From assembly GCA_964036315.1 (NCBI GenBank), contig OZ038479.1, forward strand, positions 54,525,246 to 54,589,245: a DNA stretch of 64,000 bases, read 5' to 3'. Position numbers and translations under genes: made by a program. Positions 12,151 to 24,289 of the stretch are shown here, piece after piece (within the stretch, counting starts at the first letter, position 1; each line of letters starts with the position of its first letter). A model generated the notes under the pieces. The model was given only the letters and a program-made list of their open reading frames with translations, did no database searches and was not told the origin of the DNA. Source of the DNA: Acanthosepion esculentum. Lineage: Eukaryota > Mollusca > Cephalopoda > Sepiida > Sepiidae.

Positions 12151-12230
12151 ACCCTATTTTAAGTGATATGAAAACTGATCTCTTTAAGCTGTCCTTTATT
12201 TTGCATATAATCTCTTCAATGTTTACATAG

Positions 12231-13480
12231 TTTTCTCTGATGAATGTTACTGTTGCAACACATTTAGACCCCAAATCATCTGATGGGATCAACATCTTAA
12301 TTGGTCCTGCTATTATTTATGCTCTTTGGCTTGGCTTACTCTCTTTGCCAATTCGAATTTCAGAGCCAAATCCCCTACTTTCAAATTGGGTGCAATAGAA
12401 CAGTTCCAAAATCGACCAGTCCTATTGTCCTGGAGGTGACTTTAAATGTGTTAATTTCACTGTTGCAGCATATTTTTTCATTCCATTATGATTGTATTTC
12501 TCTTCATGCATTATACATCCAGACCCTTTTTTAATTTATGCAATTTCTTTGATCTTCCATATACAATTTACATCTGTTTTTTACTGGCAAAAAACTGTGA
12601 TGATTCAGAGTGTCATGAGCAATGCGGGAAATGTCATGCCATTTCACTTCTTTAATCAGTACTTAAGGTGTTGGAGAAGGTTGTTAGGCCTTGAATATTG
12701 TTGTATATGTATATAGCATACATATATTAAGCAGTCACTGTTTGCATAGTCAGCTCCCTTTAATTTGATAAACAATGTTTATGTAATTAACTCCCTTGGG
12801 GTAAAGGGCCCTACCAGGCAAAACTTCCGGAAAAGGGAACAGAAAACAAAGATGTAGCTAGCAACATACCTGAGTAGTTGTTATATATCCAATCATATGT
12901 CTTAGACTCTTTCTCACACGTCAAATATCCCACCTAGACTCAAGTAAGCCTTTTCTCCTTCTTGTCTGTCAAACTGTATAACAAATATAGTGAGTGAGCA
13001 AAGATTGTACCTTTATCAAAAAGACTCTGCACCATCTTATAAGGCCAGGCTGACCTCAGAATGAATCAGTTACATCCTCCATGATCTTTCACCCCAGACT
13101 TATGACCTCGTTGCTTTCCAGACTTGAATCATATGAGGTAGAGTTGAGAGGGAATCAGTCAATGCCCCCATAACACTATAAAATATCTGAAGTCTGCCAT
13201 ACCTAACACAATATTCAAAATATATGAAGATTGCCTGATTTTAGAACATGTAATGAAGCAGTTATTGCTGCTAACTGCAGATTCATTAAGTACATGCATC
13301 AAGAAAGAGTGTTGAGATTATTTTTACAAATTTTTCGCAAAGAGCCCTTCTTGCCAGTTAGTCCTGGGTCAATTTCTAGTCAATACTTCCAGTTGTCTTT
13401 GAAGTGACTGTCCTTGTCTGTGCTCTGCTCAGTCACATTGTGCTTTTTGATCTTGGAGCTGACAAAGACTAAGTTACCTT
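12231..13480. other. Non-coding spacer
   Basis: No supported gene. Part of 12230-12500 is shared with 60130-60465. The segment 13160-13330 is repeated at 15890-16110 (CTGCTAACTGCAGATTCATT in both). Confidence 0.4.
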
Positions 13481-13674
13481 CAGTGCTGGTTCAAACCACG
13501 TGGAAGCTGTGTCACAAAGCAAAAATAAAAAAATGTTCTTTGCTGACAAAATAAAAGAAGACAGGAAATTCTTCGGGTCAGTTTTCAATGTGGTTTATAT
13601 AGATTTTTTGTTCAGAAACCCTTCCCACTTTGAATTCTATCATGATACTTTGCTCATTTTAACTAAGTCTGGAA

Positions 13675-13950
13675 CAAGACTTAAGTCGGGAGTTCTCTTT
13701 GGCAGCAAGTCACGAGGGCTTTGGCAGTGTGGTCATCTCTCATCATCTGCTTCTCCAACTGCAACTCTGTCTTGGTCATTTCAGCACTCTGCTTATATTG
13801 ACTCTTACCCAAGACTGGCATGGGGGCTGATGTGTTTGGGGACTTGGGGCTTCCCCTGTCTTTCAACAAGAGTTCTTTGTTGTCTGGTTTTGGAAAATTA
13901 TCTCTCCAAATATGGGAGACCCCTTCTTCCTACAGGTAGTGGATACAGGT
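13675..13950 (-). pseudogene. Unassigned coding-like minus frame
   Basis: Minus translation gives a polar, codon-like stretch of roughly 75 residues rich in K, E, S and T (for example KSQYKQSAEMTKTELQLEKQ) ending at a stop at 13681-13683. Base composition is more GC-balanced than the surroundings. I recognise no family. It has no sister copy in the other units, so it may be a fragment of a separate insertion or a lone exon. No start or splice sites can be fixed. Confidence 0.3.
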
Positions 13951-13955
13951 ACTGA

Positions 13956-15380
13956 CCTGCCCATATAACTCATATTTATGCCTTGCACCATTACTTCCTA
14001 ATGGGCATAGGTAATTCCTCTCTCTTGATTTTTAAATCACATGGTGTGGCTTAGGTTCTGGTCATTAATCATAATTATTGCTTTACTTTTCTTCAGCATA
14101 TTTTTCCCAGTTTGGTGTCTTGTCTTTATAATCAGAAATTTACAGCTGTTTATGCTGACAGCTATTAGCAAGTATTTGGTTTCCATATTTCATTCACTCA
14201 ATCGAACTTGTAACAGGGTGGGTAAGTTACAGCAGTAATCCTGATTTGATATTATTTGAGTTTTGTTAAAGTAATTACCCTGTTGCTATATGTACTTTTA
14301 GTGTAGGAGAAATCCTTTTCTTTTTTTTTATATTGAAAATTAAATGAATTAAAACACACAATGATATATAACATAAACAATAATAAAATCTTGAGACATG
14401 TGTTGACATAAATAGCAAGAATTTGTATTTTCTTTTTATGATGTGAATCACAGAATATTGGTAGGGTGTGTATAAAAATGTTCTCAGTGTGTCTTTTGTT
14501 TAACAGTGCTTACTTGGTTTGGTTCTGAAAATTTTATTTATGAGGATGGTGTTTTATGTCCGTTTTCAATCTTCACAGAGTGGTGGAAAATACTACTACT
14601 AATTGTCTACTGGTATAGGGTATCCTAGTTATCACTAATCTACTCTATTCTACTGACTCTCTTGTGGTGGAAAGGTTGTTTTTATAATGATGAGGGTCGG
14701 ATGATGAAATATCCTTCTTTTCTATCACTACTGATAAAAAGTTTATTTTTAGAATGATGAAATATCATCATCATCATCATTCTAGACCATAACAAACTTA
14801 TGAACCCTGGTCTGCATCTTTACACAAAGAAATTCTATTTCTTGGTTTGTTTACAATTTCCACTTTTTGATAAGTGGAATAAATCAGTTTCTTGTCTTTA
14901 AAAATTACCAAATATCTTCTCAGTTGATCTTCTTTTCCAGCTGGTCCTTAGATGTTTTCATAACTTCTACTTTAAGGCAACACCATCAATCAATTCTTAG
15001 CCTAGTTGTTTCCAGATGGCCTCTTTGGTAATATCTTTCCCCAAAACAACAAAGTGATTTTCTTCAAACCGTCTCTGCTTAAAAACTAGACAAAAAAAAA
15101 TAAAAATCAATTTTGCTTCTTCTCTTAGTTTATCTAATGTTCCATTCTTTAACACTTTTCTTCTTGTTTCACGTTATATTTTAACCCTTTCTTCACATTT
15201 ACCAATGTCACATCTCTCCCTTAACCTTCACATCATTTAATTGTAGATGATATTAAAGTCCCTACCCCCAGAATTATACTACAGCCAGACATACATGAGC
15301 CTTGTGCAGGCCAATGACAGCACCAATAAGTCTGTCTGCCTTTCCTTTATGTCAAAATAACATTTTGCAAATTTCACAAT
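13956..15380. other. Non-coding spacer with short ATC run
   Basis: No gene seen. Contains a small (ATC)n run at about 14764-14782 and several weak low-complexity stretches. Confidence 0.4.
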
Positions 15381-15389
15381 AAAATTTTA

Positions 15390-16600
15390 CTAAATTCATG
15401 CAAATATTTTCAAATGTTACATATACCTAAAGAAATAAACCAAAAATGCAAACACATCAGGCAACTCTCTAGGCAAAGGAAAAAAAGCCTAAAAGACCAT
15501 TCTTCCAAAATTCTACTTTATCAAGATGACCTTTACTAAAGGAGGAAAACAATAGTCCTTCATGTTTCATAATTTTTATAATTTCTTAACATTGACACTC
15601 AAATCAGACAAAACTAATCTAAAGTGAAAATCAAGGAAACAAATGAAGCATAGAGTAACATGTTGCTTCTGAAAGAATATGATTCTATTTGACAAAAATC
15701 TTGTTGAATCTCTTAGCAAAAGAAAAATAAAGAAGTTAATCTTGAATAATGTCCTTTTGAGCTGTGTAGGAAGTATGGACAATATAAAATTTAATGTTTT
15801 TCTCAAGACTGTTTAAATATCAAACAGCTGTAAAATACTGAAGTTAAACAAAATTGTGTAAAGGATGTTCTCACTCAAAAATAGCATAACACTATGCCCC
15901 CATAACACTATAAAATATCTGCAGTCCACCATAACTAACACAATGTTCAAAATATATGAAGATCACTTGATTCGGGCAGTTTAACATTTCAGACCATGTA
16001 CTTATTTGGGCAGGTGAACATTTTATGCACGGAAGCAGTCATTGCTGCTAACTGCAGATTCATTAAGTACATGCATCAAGAAGAGTTTCAAGATTATTTG
16101 TACAAATTTTTCTTAAAGAGATCTTCTTTCATAATATTTTACTAAATTCATGCAAATATTTGCAAATGTTACATATACCTACAGAAATGAATAAAAAATG
16201 TAAACCCATCAGGCAACTAAGCAAAGGATGTCAGCCTAAAAGACCATTCTTCCAAAATTCTACTTTATCAAGAGGAGGAAAAACTATATATCATCATGTT
16301 TTATCCTTTTAGTAATTTCTATTTTGACACTCAAACGAGACAAAACTAATCTAAAATGAAAATCAAGGAAATGAATGAAGCATAGAGTAACATGTTGCTT
16401 CTGAAAGAATATGATTCTATTTGGCAAAAATCTTGTTAAATCTCTTAGCAAAAGAAAAATAAAGAAGTTCTGTGTAGGAAGTATGGACAATATTTAAGTT
16501 AACAATATTTTTCTCAAGACTGTTTAAATGTCAAACATCTGTAAAATGCTGAAGTTAAAGAAAATTGTTTAAAGAAAGTTCACACTCAAAAATAGCATTA
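15390..16600. repeat. Local duplication, two copies about 745 bp apart
   Basis: 15390-15850 and 16135-16600 are near copies (shared CATCAGGCAACT, AGTAACATGTTGCTTCTGAA and the CTCAAGACTGTTTAAAT run). Further copies lie at 35150-35430 continuing at 36263-36560, and a stub at 44345-44385. The minus frames over them (15576-15806, 16284-16490) are hydrophobic AT-rich frames and are not called. Confidence 0.6.
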
Positions 16601-16639
16601 AAAATTGCCCTGTATGATTCTTTGAAAGCATTTCCTTTT

Positions 16640-17267
16640 ATATCAAGTTTTCATCAACACACAAGATCTGAAAAAGTTTAAAATCGTATTATCAAAATAG
16701 GTATTATCAATATTTCACTAAGAATTATATATATAAAAGTTTTAATGTTTTCTTGTAACAAAGCAAATGTGTACAGTTCATTTTATTAGGTACACCACAC
16801 TACTAAAAAAAAGAAATTAAAATAGGCTAAATAAGTCTGAAATGAATTTCAATATGTAGAAAATTGTTTCATGAAGCTTTGCAGCTTTAATAATTATAGT
16901 TTTAGTCAATGGTTAAATATCTTAATTAACTGGGTATGGTTAAGTGTAATTAGCAAAATTCTCAAGAATGTGTGCATCACCCACACAATTCCTAACTTTT
17001 AATACCTTCCTTTTACATGCATATTAGTGAAATTTCATCTACTTTTTTTTATTTTGTTATATAAAAACACATGAAAATATCTCCTTGTTGAAATTTATTT
17101 TGATTCCTTTCACCTCTACTAATGATGAGGACTTGTCATTTACATGTGTAAATTTTGTTTGCAACTGCTTTTAGTTAAAAATAGGTTTGGTTTGTTTTAC
17201 AGTATATCAACCTCAATGGGTTATTTAATGCCAACAAAATTTTTATTATTGTAATATTTTTTTTTTC
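16640..17267. other. AT-rich spacer
   Basis: No gene. A short segment near 16900-16975 matches 36680-36750 and 44470-44545 (GGTTAAGTGTAAT in all). Confidence 0.35.
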
Positions 17268-17455
17268 AAACATGTATTGCTAGTAATATTTTTCCTTCAA
17301 AAAACCTCTTTCTGGCAATATTTTTTTTCAAAAAATGTAGAGCTTGTAATATAGATTTTTTTCCCCAAAAATACATAGCTGGTAATATTTTTTTTTTCAA
17401 AAATGTATTGCTGGTAATAATTTTTTTTACAAAGTATTTCTGGTATTAAGACCTA
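17268..17455. repeat. AT-rich minisatellite, period roughly 60 bp or less
   Basis: Four to five imperfect units alternate a T-run, CAAAAATGTATTGCTGG-like text and TAATATTTTT. Units are diverged, so this is an old array. Confidence 0.45.
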
Positions 17456-17479
17456 TTTTTACACTTTCATTAGCAATAG

Positions 17480-18560
17480 GTGTTAAAAATAATATTTTTA
17501 ATGGGTGATTTGGAATTATATTGTTTTGAGGGGGTAATTATTTACTGGGAAATGATTATTTCTATTTCTTTTGTATTTGACAGAAAAATTTGCCAGCCAT
17601 TACTTTAAATATTTGATTTAAATTTATTAACTTAATTAAGGAAAAAAATACTTTTGTTCTGTCAATTGAAAAACTTTGTTTTGTCGTAATTCTCAAAAAA
17701 CATATAATCTCTTAACTGAAGTGTGATCAAATGTAAATACGGTTTCAACTTTGAATTAATTTAAGCAAGGAAAAGTTGTTCTGTCAATTTAAATGAATCA
17801 GCATAAATAAAATTTTGGGAGTCGATGGTAAAAAATGTGAAAAAACTTAATTTGTAGCCCTGCAGTTTAATAGAACAATTTGTTGAGAAACTTGAGCTGT
17901 GAGTTATTGAATTTCCCAGAGACACACGCAAATCATCACCTGTGGGTCTAAGGGACACACTACATTAAAAATCTATCAGGAACACATATAAAAAAGTAAC
18001 AATATATATGTAACTCAAAAATAACAAAGCAAAAAGTTCAAAATGTAAGAATGATGGTCACACACAAAAGGGATACAGTCAAGTGATTCTGACATCAAAA
18101 CAAGAAAAACAAATATATGAAGGATAAAGGGGTCCATTTTTATTGGTTAGGAACAAATCCCAGCATGCATCTCTATGCAATTAGTCTATACATTTAGAGA
18201 GGATGTTTTTAGAAGTCAATCCTACAGTGGTTGGAACCAACAAATTTAATATTTTCAATAAGCAAAATATTTGATGCATTTCACTGCAAATTTAAATTGA
18301 TTAGAATCATTTTCTTTTCTACTTGTCTGTAAAATCTATAAATTCATTTATATGGACAGATTTGTTGACACCAAATAAATATTTTTTTATTACAAAATCC
18401 TTCACAAATAAAATATATCTTTTCCAAACGTTACTTTAGAAAAATTAGCAGTTTTAAAGTTTGATTAATCTGTATTGAAACAAATATTACTTTGTTTTAG
18501 TGTAAAACTTTGCAGAAAAGAATTTTTTAGTGACATTGGAATGGATGTATTCACAAACAA
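17480..18560. repeat. 3' flank block of ZNF-B (unit copy 2)
   Basis: Sister of 400-1270, 38370-39640 and 45960-46700. Non-coding. It carries the uninterrupted version of the site where the 38941-39486 LTR inserted in copy 3. Confidence 0.6.
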
Positions 18561-18599
18561 CTCAGAGGTTTGTGTGTTTGTGTGTTAGATAATATATGC

Positions 18600-18976
18600 T
18601 AACAAATGGAAATGGAGACACCAACAAAACCCAAATATAGTTTCTTTTCTCTGTGTTCATATACAGTTCAACAATGTTGCACATGACGCAGTACATTTGG
18701 CTTTTCTACAAATTAAAATATAGAAAATATGTATAGATGTTTTCTATCCTGTGTGTTTGGATATGGCAATTCAAAGAAGACTTTTATGAAAATACAAATC
18801 CATAAACTTCAGAAGAATATGATGTCTGTCAAGTGTGTGTTCAAACCAGGCATACATAAAAACACATCTATACAAACCTCACAAGTATATGGTTACTTGC
18901 CAGTATCTGTTTGCATATGGTGCTTCAAATGTGGCTTCTGTGAAAATGCAGATTCACAAGCTTCACAAGAATATGT
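18600..18976 (-). pseudogene. Eroded C2H2 fingers 3' of ZNF-B
   Basis: Immediately after the ZNF-B stop the frame continues as a damaged finger (YSCEACESAFSQKPHLKHHM, then a stop) and then a second. The stop at 18977-18979 is TAA where the repeat normally has AAA (the K of TGEKP), so fingers here were cut off by a point change and then decayed. Confidence 0.7.
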
Positions 18977-21628
18977 TTACTCTCCAGTATGTGTTTGCAT
19001 ATGGTGCATCAAAAGTGTCTTTGTAGAAAATGCAGATCCACAAACTTCACAAGAATATGGTTTCTTGCCAGTGTGTGTCTGCATATGGCTTGTTAAACCT
19101 CTCTTCACTGGAAATGCAGCTCCGCAAACTTCACAAGAATATGGTTTATCTCCAGTGTGTCTTGTCATATGGTCCTTCAGATTTGATTTCACAGAAAATG
19201 AAGATCTACAAACTTCACAAGAATATGGTTTCTCTCCAGTGTGTGTTCGTATATGACACTTCAAAACTGACTTTGTTGAAAAGGTAGATCCACAAACATC
19301 GCAAAAATGAGGTTTCTCTCCAGTGTGGGTTTGTATATGACACTTCAAAGTTGACATAGCTGAAAATGCAGATCCACAAACTTCACAAGAATACGGTTTC
19401 TCTCCAGTGTGTGTTTGCATATGGCATCTCAAAGTTGACATTGCTGAAAATGCAGATCCACAAACTTCACAGGAATATGGTTTCATGTCAGTGTGTGTTT
19501 GCATATGGCTTGTTAAATCTCTCTTCACTGGAAATGCAGCTCCACATACTTCGCAAGAATATGGTTTATCTCCAGTGTGTCTTGTCATATGGTCCTTCAG
19601 ATTTGATTTCACAGAAAATGCAGATCCACAAACTTCACACGAATATGGTTTCTCTCCAGTATGTGTTCGTATATGACGCTTCAAAGCTGACTTTGTTGAA
19701 AAGGTAGATCCACAAACATCGCAAAAATGAGGTTTCTCTCCAGTGTGGGTTTGTATATGACACTTCAAAGTTGACATTGCTGAAAATGCAGATCCACAAA
19801 CTTCACAAGAATACGGTTTCTCTCCTGTATGCATTTGCAAATGGCGTCTCAAAGTTGACATTGCTGAAAATGCAGATCCACAAACTTCACAAGAATATGC
19901 TTTCATGTCAGTGTGTGTTTGCATATGGCTTGTTAAATCTCTCTTCACTGGAAATGCAGCTCCACATACTTCACACGAATATGGTTTATCTCCAGTGTGT
20001 CTTATCATATGGTCCTTCAGATTTGATTTCACAGAAAATGCAGAACCACAAACTTCACAAGTATATGGTTTCTCTCCAGTGTGTGTTCGTATATGACGCT
20101 TCAAAGCTGATTTTGTTGAAAAGGTAGATCCACAAACATCGCAAAAATGAGGTTTCTCTCCAGTGTGGGTTTGTATATGACACTTCAAAGTTGACATTGC
20201 TGAAAATGCAGATCCACAAACTTCACAGGAATACGGTTTCTTGCCAGTGTGTGTTTGCAAATGGCTTGTTAAACCTCTCTTCACTGGAAATGCAGCTCCG
20301 CAAACTTTACAAGAATATGGTTTATCTCCAGTGTGTCTTATCATATGGTCCTTCAGATTTGATTTCACAGAAAATGCAGATCTACAAATTTCACAAGTAT
20401 ATGGTTTCTCTCCAGTGTGTGTTCGTATATGACACTTCAAAGCTGACATTGCTGAAAATGCAGATCCACAAATTTCACAAGAATATGGTTTCTCTCCAGA
20501 GTGGGTTTGCATATGGCACCTCAAAGCTGATTTCATGGAAAAAGCAGATCCACAAACTTCACAAGAATATGGTTTCTCTCCAGTGTGTGTAGGCATATGA
20601 CACTTCAAAGCTGACATTGATGAAAATACAGAACCACAAACGTCACAACAATACGGCTTCTCTCCAGTGTGGGTTTGCATATGGCGTTTCAAATTTGACA
20701 TTGCTGAAAATGCAGATCCACAAACTTCACAAGAATATGGCTTCTTGCCAGTGTGTGTTTGCATATGGCTTGTTAAACCTCTCTTAACTGGAAATGCAGC
20801 TCCACATACATCACAGGAATATGGTTTATCTCCAGTGTGTCTTATCATATGGTCCTTCAGATTTGATTTCACAGAAAATGCAGATGCACAAACTTCACAC
20901 GAATATGGTTTCTCTCCAGTGTGTGTTCGTATATGACGCTTCAAAGCTGACTTTGTTGAAAAGGTAGATCCACAAACATCGCAAAAATGAGGTTTTTCTC
21001 CCGTGTGAGTTTGTATATGACACTTCAGAGTTGACATAGCTGAAAATGCAGATCCACAAACTTCACAAGAATATGGTTTCTCTCCAGTGTGTGTTTGCAT
21101 ATGGCGCTTCAAAGCTGATTTCATGGAAAAAACAGATCCACAAACTTCACAAGAATATGGTTTCTCTCCAGTGTGGGTTTGCATATGACACTTCAAAGTT
21201 GACATTGCTGAAAATACAGAACCACAAACTTCACAAGAATGCGGCTTCTCTCCAGTGTGCGTTTGTATATGGCGTCTCAAAGTCGACATTGCTGAAAATG
21301 CAGAACCACAAACTTCACAAGAATATGGTTTCTCTCCAGTGTGTGTTCGCATATGATCCTGCAAAACTGATTTCTTGTTATATGCAGATTCACAAATGTT
21401 ACAAGAATATGGTTTGTCTCCAGTGTGAGTTTGCATATGGTAATCCAAATGTGACTTCCGTGAAAATGCAGATCCACAAACTTCACAAGAATGTGGTTTC
21501 TTGCTAGTGTGTGTTTGCATATGGCTCCTCAAACCTTTCTTCACTAAAAATGCAGATTCACAAATTTCACAAGAATATGGTTTGTCTCCAGTGTGTCTCA
21601 TCATATGGTCCTTCAGATTTGATTTCAC
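18977..21628 (-). CDS. ZNF-B: giant C2H2 protein, 31 whole fingers plus a partial
   Basis: An 883-codon open frame with nothing but C2H2 fingers: 16 residues of a partial first finger, then 31 complete 28-residue fingers on TGEKP-like linkers (TGDKP, TGKKP, TDMKP and TSKKP variants). By family it is a nuclear DNA-binding protein; no effector domain is present. Fingers 8-12, 18-22 and 23-27 are full copies of one five-finger module (helix ends AMSTLKCH, TKSALKRH, VKSNLKDH, VKR(G/D)LTSH, AMSxLxxH), with partial copies at 15-17 and 28-31. In DNA this is a 420-bp higher-order repeat spanning about 19061-21076. The frame opens at a GTG; the first in-frame ATG is at 21602-21604 inside the partial finger. 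Just upstream a CGA-to-TGA stop (21683-21685) and a TAA cut the preceding finger. It ends after TGE at a TAA shared with ZNF-C. Assembly collapse or expansion should be considered for such a repetitive exon. Confidence 0.85.
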   Translation of the reverse strand: MKSNLKDHMMRHTGDKPYSCEICESAFLVKKGLRSHMQTHTSKKPHSCEVCGSAFSRKSHLDYHMQTHTGDKPYSCNICESAYNKKSVLQDHMRTHTGEKPYSCEVCGSAFSAMSTLRRHIQTHTGEKPHSCEVCGSVFSAMSTLKCHMQTHTGEKPYSCEVCGSVFSMKSALKRHMQTHTGEKPYSCEVCGSAFSAMSTLKCHIQTHTGEKPHFCDVCGSTFSTKSALKRHIRTHTGEKPYSCEVCASAFSVKSNLKDHMIRHTGDKPYSCDVCGAAFPVKRGLTSHMQTHTGKKPYSCEVCGSAFSAMSNLKRHMQTHTGEKPYCCDVCGSVFSSMSALKCHMPTHTGEKPYSCEVCGSAFSMKSALRCHMQTHSGEKPYSCEICGSAFSAMSALKCHIRTHTGEKPYTCEICRSAFSVKSNLKDHMIRHTGDKPYSCKVCGAAFPVKRGLTSHLQTHTGKKPYSCEVCGSAFSAMSTLKCHIQTHTGEKPHFCDVCGSTFSTKSALKRHIRTHTGEKPYTCEVCGSAFSVKSNLKDHMIRHTGDKPYSCEVCGAAFPVKRDLTSHMQTHTDMKAYSCEVCGSAFSAMSTLRRHLQMHTGEKPYSCEVCGSAFSAMSTLKCHIQTHTGEKPHFCDVCGSTFSTKSALKRHIRTHTGEKPYSCEVCGSAFSVKSNLKDHMTRHTGDKPYSCEVCGAAFPVKRDLTSHMQTHTDMKPYSCEVCGSAFSAMSTLRCHMQTHTGEKPYSCEVCGSAFSAMSTLKCHIQTHTGEKPHFCDVCGSTFSTKSVLKCHIRTHTGEKPYSCEVCRSSFSVKSNLKDHMTRHTGDKPYSCEVCGAAFPVKRGLTSHMQTHTGKKPYSCEVCGSAFSTKTLLMHHMQTHTGE
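19061..21076 (-). repeat. 420-bp higher-order repeat (five-finger modules) in ZNF-B
   Basis: Equivalent text returns every 420 bp exactly: TGTTGAAAAGGTAGATCCAC occurs near 19275, 19695 and 20115, and again 840 bp later near 20955. Full modules are 20657-21076, 19817-20236 and 19397-19816. A further partial copy lies at 19061-19396, and fingers 13-17 in the middle are rearranged. Exact length conservation and near identity mean recent unequal crossing-over or gene conversion. Confidence 0.9.
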
Positions 21629-21990
21629 AGAAAATGCAGATCCACAATCTTCACAAGAATATTCTTTCTCCCCAGTGTGTGTTCATATATGGCAATTCAA
21701 AGTTTACTTTCTTGAAAAGGCAGATCTGCAAAATGAGGTTTCTCTCCAGTGTAGATCTTTATATGACACCTCAAAGTGAAAATGCAGAACCATAAATTTC
21801 ACAAGAATATGGTTTGTCCCCAGAGTCTGTTCACAAATGGCTCTTCAAATGTGACATCAATGAAAAGACAGAGTCACAAACCTCATGAAAAGGTGATGTC
21901 CCTCCAGTGTGTGTTTGCATATGATACTTTAAATGTGACTTCTCTGAAAATCCAGATCCGCATACTTCACAAGAATATTATTTGTTCATA
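21629..21990 (-). pseudogene. Eroded C2H2 fingers 5' of ZNF-B
   Basis: The first upstream finger is intact in pattern (C-x2-C...) but is preceded by HI-stop-THT where sisters have HM(Q/R)THT, and by SRK-stop where ZNF-C has SRKS. Beyond it, 21765-21990 holds more remnants with the same 12-nt-plus-frameshift loss near CACCTCAAAGTGAAAATG that is seen 5' of ZNF-C. Confidence 0.7.
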
Positions 21991-24250
21991 TTGCTTTTTC
22001 CTACATGCTACAATAAATCTTAATCATAATATGGATTTGCAAAATGATCAAAAACAGAACTTCTCTGTAATGTTTACTCACATATAATAGTAAGATTTTC
22101 CAAAAAATATATACCAAACGTTTTGGAGGACATGTTTTTTTGCCAGTTAATGTGATGCTCTGAAAATATAGATATACAACTTTACATGAATATGGCAGCA
22201 TATGTATCTCTGTTCTTGATGGAAAGTTAGAGATCTTGTTTTCTTTCAATTAAATTTTCAATAAGAACAGTTTGTATGAATATCATGATTTTCTGTTCAG
22301 CCAAAAGATCTGTGAAGAAAAAGTAATGAGACATATTTAACAGAAGCAATGAACAATATGTGAATCAGTTCATATCTTAACAGATACATTTAGCTATATA
22401 TTGAGGGTACTGGAGATCAGCATAGCGACTTAATAATACAGCAATCAGGAAAGATCAATAATTTCATCTTAAATAATTTCCCTTTGAGTTGAAATACAAT
22501 ATGCAAGTACAATGGTATTTTTCTGGAAAAGTCCAAAATATCTAAAGTATTATTCTTTAGGGATTCTTCTTTCCACTTGTAAACAAACTCATTTTTCATA
22601 GAAGGCAATCATACAACAGCAGAACGCTTATGATATAAATAAGGTGAACAACAGTAAGAACAAAAACCATCAATTTAGGCATGAGTCTTGAAATGAGGCA
22701 AAAAAGCATTACATTAAGGCATCATATCCAAGTAAAGCTTTGTTTTACTTTAGGAAACATAAAATGAGGAATCAATTTCAAATATCAATCAATAAAGTAT
22801 TTCTGTTTTTTCCACAAGTTGTGTAAATCAAGATAGTTATTTCAGTCTGGCAATTATTAATTTGTTGATATGAATCAAAAATTACAACTGGATCTCAAGA
22901 CAATGAAAAAATCTCAATAAGAATTTTTTGTGCTATTAATGAGAAAATTCACATATAAAATCGATCTGTATCGACTCTAAAGAATGAAAGATGTTTGTAA
23001 AATTGATATTATGAATAGTTGTTTACTTTCAAATAATTATATCTTTTACAGAAACAAAGAAATATAAAAATTAAGAACTTATCTTTCAAAATATGGTACA
23101 AATCTACTGGCTATACATAAAATTTCCAGTATTAAATAAATCACAAAAAATATTTACAGGAATTTCCATTTGAAATTTTGCAAGGAAAGATGCTTTCTGT
23201 GATTATCAGTGTGAATTCATTTACTTATAAAATACTAACCTCATCGAGTCTTACACATGTTAAAGATAGAACTCTGGAGAAATTGTGACTTTTATTAAAC
23301 CAAATGGTACAGGATTCATATAAAGGGTGATTCTTATAATACTGGGAAGAAATGTTCATATAAATATTGCCTTTTGTACAAACTGTTAATATTTTCAGAA
23401 AAGCACCTCATCATAAATGTGTTTTAAAATTAAAAGGTAAATCATATCAAGTATAACTGTGCAGATAGCAGATTTACCAATAATTTCAAAATGCCAAAGA
23501 ATTGTAATAATTAAGCATATAATTTTCTTTTCCTTTTAATATTTCCAATAATCAAAACATTTTGCTGTATTTCAAAAACTACTTTAAATCAACTGGAAGG
23601 TTTTTTCATTGAATAAATAGCTGATTAATGGCCTTTTTTTAATTGAATCATTGCAATGTAATTATTTTTATTAAGAAATCTTTCAAGAATAAAATATACT
23701 TTTCCGAAACTTTAGTTGAGGAATATTAGCTGGCTTAAAGTATAAGTAATCTGATCTGGAAAAAATATTATTTACTTTATTTTTAAAATAACACAGAAAT
23801 GCATTTTTTAACCCAACATCATCTGTGCTGACAACCTGATGACAGATATAATGTTGTTCTATGGGAAAATTATGAAGAAAACATAATTGAAGAAAATGAT
23901 GTAAGCCCCTTTTGTATTTAATTTTTAGGTATTTAGTTATCTTGAAAATCTAAGAAAATATTGTCTGTAATCTAATGTTTTATTGAATTTTAGAAATGTT
24001 GACTTTAAATCTACCATAGTTATCACACTTATATTTTGATAATGTCGTGTATGGCCTGCTATACTTACAAAAATCAGCTCGTTTATACATAGACAAAAAA
24101 ATTTAAAATTCTTTTAAAAATATTGGTGCTTGATTTGTACTAAGATTTTCCATTTATCATTAGTAAATATAGTTTTCACTTAATAATAATAAAAAAGGCT
24201 GTAATTAATACAGAATTTTAAGACTTAAAACTTAATAAATTTTTCAAATT
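21991..24250. repeat. 5' flank block of ZNF-B (unit copy 2)
   Basis: Non-coding sister of 3081-5900, 48400-49200 and 62520-64000, without the internal duplications of copy 1. The 63-codon minus frame at 22417-22608 is not kept in the sisters. Confidence 0.55.
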
Positions 24251-24289
24251 AAAATTTTAAAAGATGCTAAAATTTTTAATACTAATCTT

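Noticed and set aside
18977..21628. Regular repeats resembling a CRISPR array
   Set aside because: The 84-bp period encodes contiguous zinc fingers with no repeat-spacer alternation, in a eukaryotic context.
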